Source: GCA-020356105 sp041602815 (lineage in GTDB: Bacteria > Pseudomonadota > Alphaproteobacteria > UBA8366 > JADFVY01). From it: a DNA stretch of 17,597 nucleotides. Numbering within the stretch: position 1 is the stretch's first letter; each line of letters starts with the position of its first letter. Made by a program: the position numbers and the translations under genes. The stretch spans positions 1-17,597 of the forward strand of contig JBFIFO010000075.1 of NCBI GenBank assembly GCA_041602815.1. Reading direction: 5' to 3'. Below are positions 17,094-17,597 of this stretch, one piece after another. The notes beneath the pieces were generated by a model that was not told the DNA's origin, ran no database searches, and worked only from the letters and a program-made list of their open reading frames with translations.

Positions 17094-17389
17094 AAATACT
17101 CATGAAAATTCGTTTTTTTCTGCGCGCCGGCATGGCGGATGCGTGGATTTGTGATCGCGCGGTAGAGATTTCTTTACCAGTTGCCCGGTTCAATTGACCC
17201 AGGTTCCGGCCTCGTCGGCGGCCAGCAGCAGAGCTCCGCTGCGAGGGCAACACGAACAACAGCCGTTACGGCGGCGACCTGGGGAAATGGATATGCGCGT
17301 GTGTCATCGTCGCAGGCTTCGACATCGCAGTGGATCCTGGACGCATCCGGGCACGCTGTGCCCCCGGCGTCGACCGGGGAGTCACCGCG
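17094..17389. other. intergenic region, no supported feature
   Basis: About 296 nt with an AT-rich first third and no protein-like frame. A near-palindrome GGTTCAATTGACC is present around 17190, but it does not form a tRNA arm. The frames open here have shadow composition. Confidence 0.5.
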
Positions 17390-17597
17390 ATGTTCGACCC
17401 TGATCATGATTACCCGGCGGGCGAAGACGGGGTGGAGCTCGACGCGCGCGAGATCGCGCCGTTGCTTGGCCTGACGCCGGAACGCCTGAGGGCAGAACTG
17501 CGTGCCGGCGAAGTCTATCACAGCGCCGAGGAATGCGGCCGTGAGGATGACGGTCGCGTCCGCGTCATATTCCGCTACCGGGCGCGCACGGCGCGAC
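17390..17597 (+). CDS. DUF6522-like protein (N-terminal part, runs off the edge)
   Basis: An ATG at 17390, with GGGGAG at 17376-17381, opens a frame of at least 69 codons to the window edge. The protein contains VELDAREIAPLLGLTPERL and then LRAGEVYHSAEECGREDDGR with VRVIFRYRAR. This resembles small alphaproteobacterial DUF6522 proteins, in which an A-x-x-I-A-x-x-L-G-L segment is followed by a G-x-EDxGR segment and a basic strand. Function unknown. The family call is from memory and the C-terminus is missing. Confidence 0.6.
   Translation, partial: MFDPDHDYPAGEDGVELDAREIAPLLGLTPERLRAELRAGEVYHSAEECGREDDGRVRVIFRYRARTAR

Noticed and set aside
17185..17210. GGTTCAATTGACC resembling a tRNA T-loop
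   Set aside because: It is a near-palindrome without flanking D-arm, anticodon arm or acceptor stem.

Overview
The window looks like a stretch of ordinary chromosome from a high-GC alphaproteobacterium, probably a Rhodospirillales-type lineage. The grounds are very GC-rich coding sequence with long antisense shadow frames and several gene families that are essentially alphaproteobacterial: an RcdA/DUF1465 protease adaptor, a TrcR/DUF1013 cell-cycle regulator, a DUF1192 protein, and a ROSE-type RNA thermometer with an RpoH-type promoter. I see no rRNA, tRNA, CRISPR array, insertion sequence, prophage or integrase. The genus assignment is inference.

Layout. At 1-105 is the tail of an unidentified gene, followed by an Atm1-like ABC exporter (119-1963, +). 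Convergent with it is an MsbA-like ABC exporter (1992-3806, -), then a membrane-anchored endonuclease/exonuclease/phosphatase-family protein (3916-4929, -). rpmE (L31, 5076-5300, +) has its own promoter and terminator and converges on rcdA (5417-5857, -). The rcdA/hsp20 intergenic region carries an rcdA promoter, an RpoH promoter and a ROSE thermometer in front of an Hsp20 gene (6125-6586, +). A hot-dog thioesterase (6647-7090, -) follows. Next is a regulatory-looking region of about 490 bp (7091-7579) with hairpins, a 21-bp inverted repeat, a strong minus-strand terminator and a CtrA-like box. After it come a DUF1192 gene (7580-7762, -) and trcR (8013-8618, +).

The second half is mostly metabolism. 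A two-gene operon (9302-10078 and 8635-9294, both -) encodes an SDR oxidoreductase and a DMSP-lyase-like cupin. A small secreted protein (10428-10784, +) follows a long, structured leader. A divergent pair encodes propionyl-CoA synthetase PrpE (10832-12727, -) and a medium-chain/DmdB-like acyl-CoA synthetase (12954-14582, +). Then come a YdcH/DUF465 protein (14826-14993, -), a TIGR02444 protein translationally overlapped with phosphofructokinase (15220-15714 and 15714-16790, -), and a second YdcH/DUF465 protein (16884-17093, +, TTG start). The start of a DUF6522-like gene (17390 onward) runs off the edge.

How the genes may fit together. The clearest regulatory unit is the heat-shock gene, controlled twice: transcription by sigma-32 and translation by a melting hairpin that hides its ribosome binding site. 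Two cell-cycle genes, rcdA and trcR, sit within 2.2 kb of each other, with TTAACC-type, CtrA-like motifs nearby. The DMSP-lyase-like cupin, PrpE (family members can activate acrylate or propionate) and the DmdB-like ligase would be compatible with use of DMSP-derived carbon, but they are in separate transcription units and that link is inference only.
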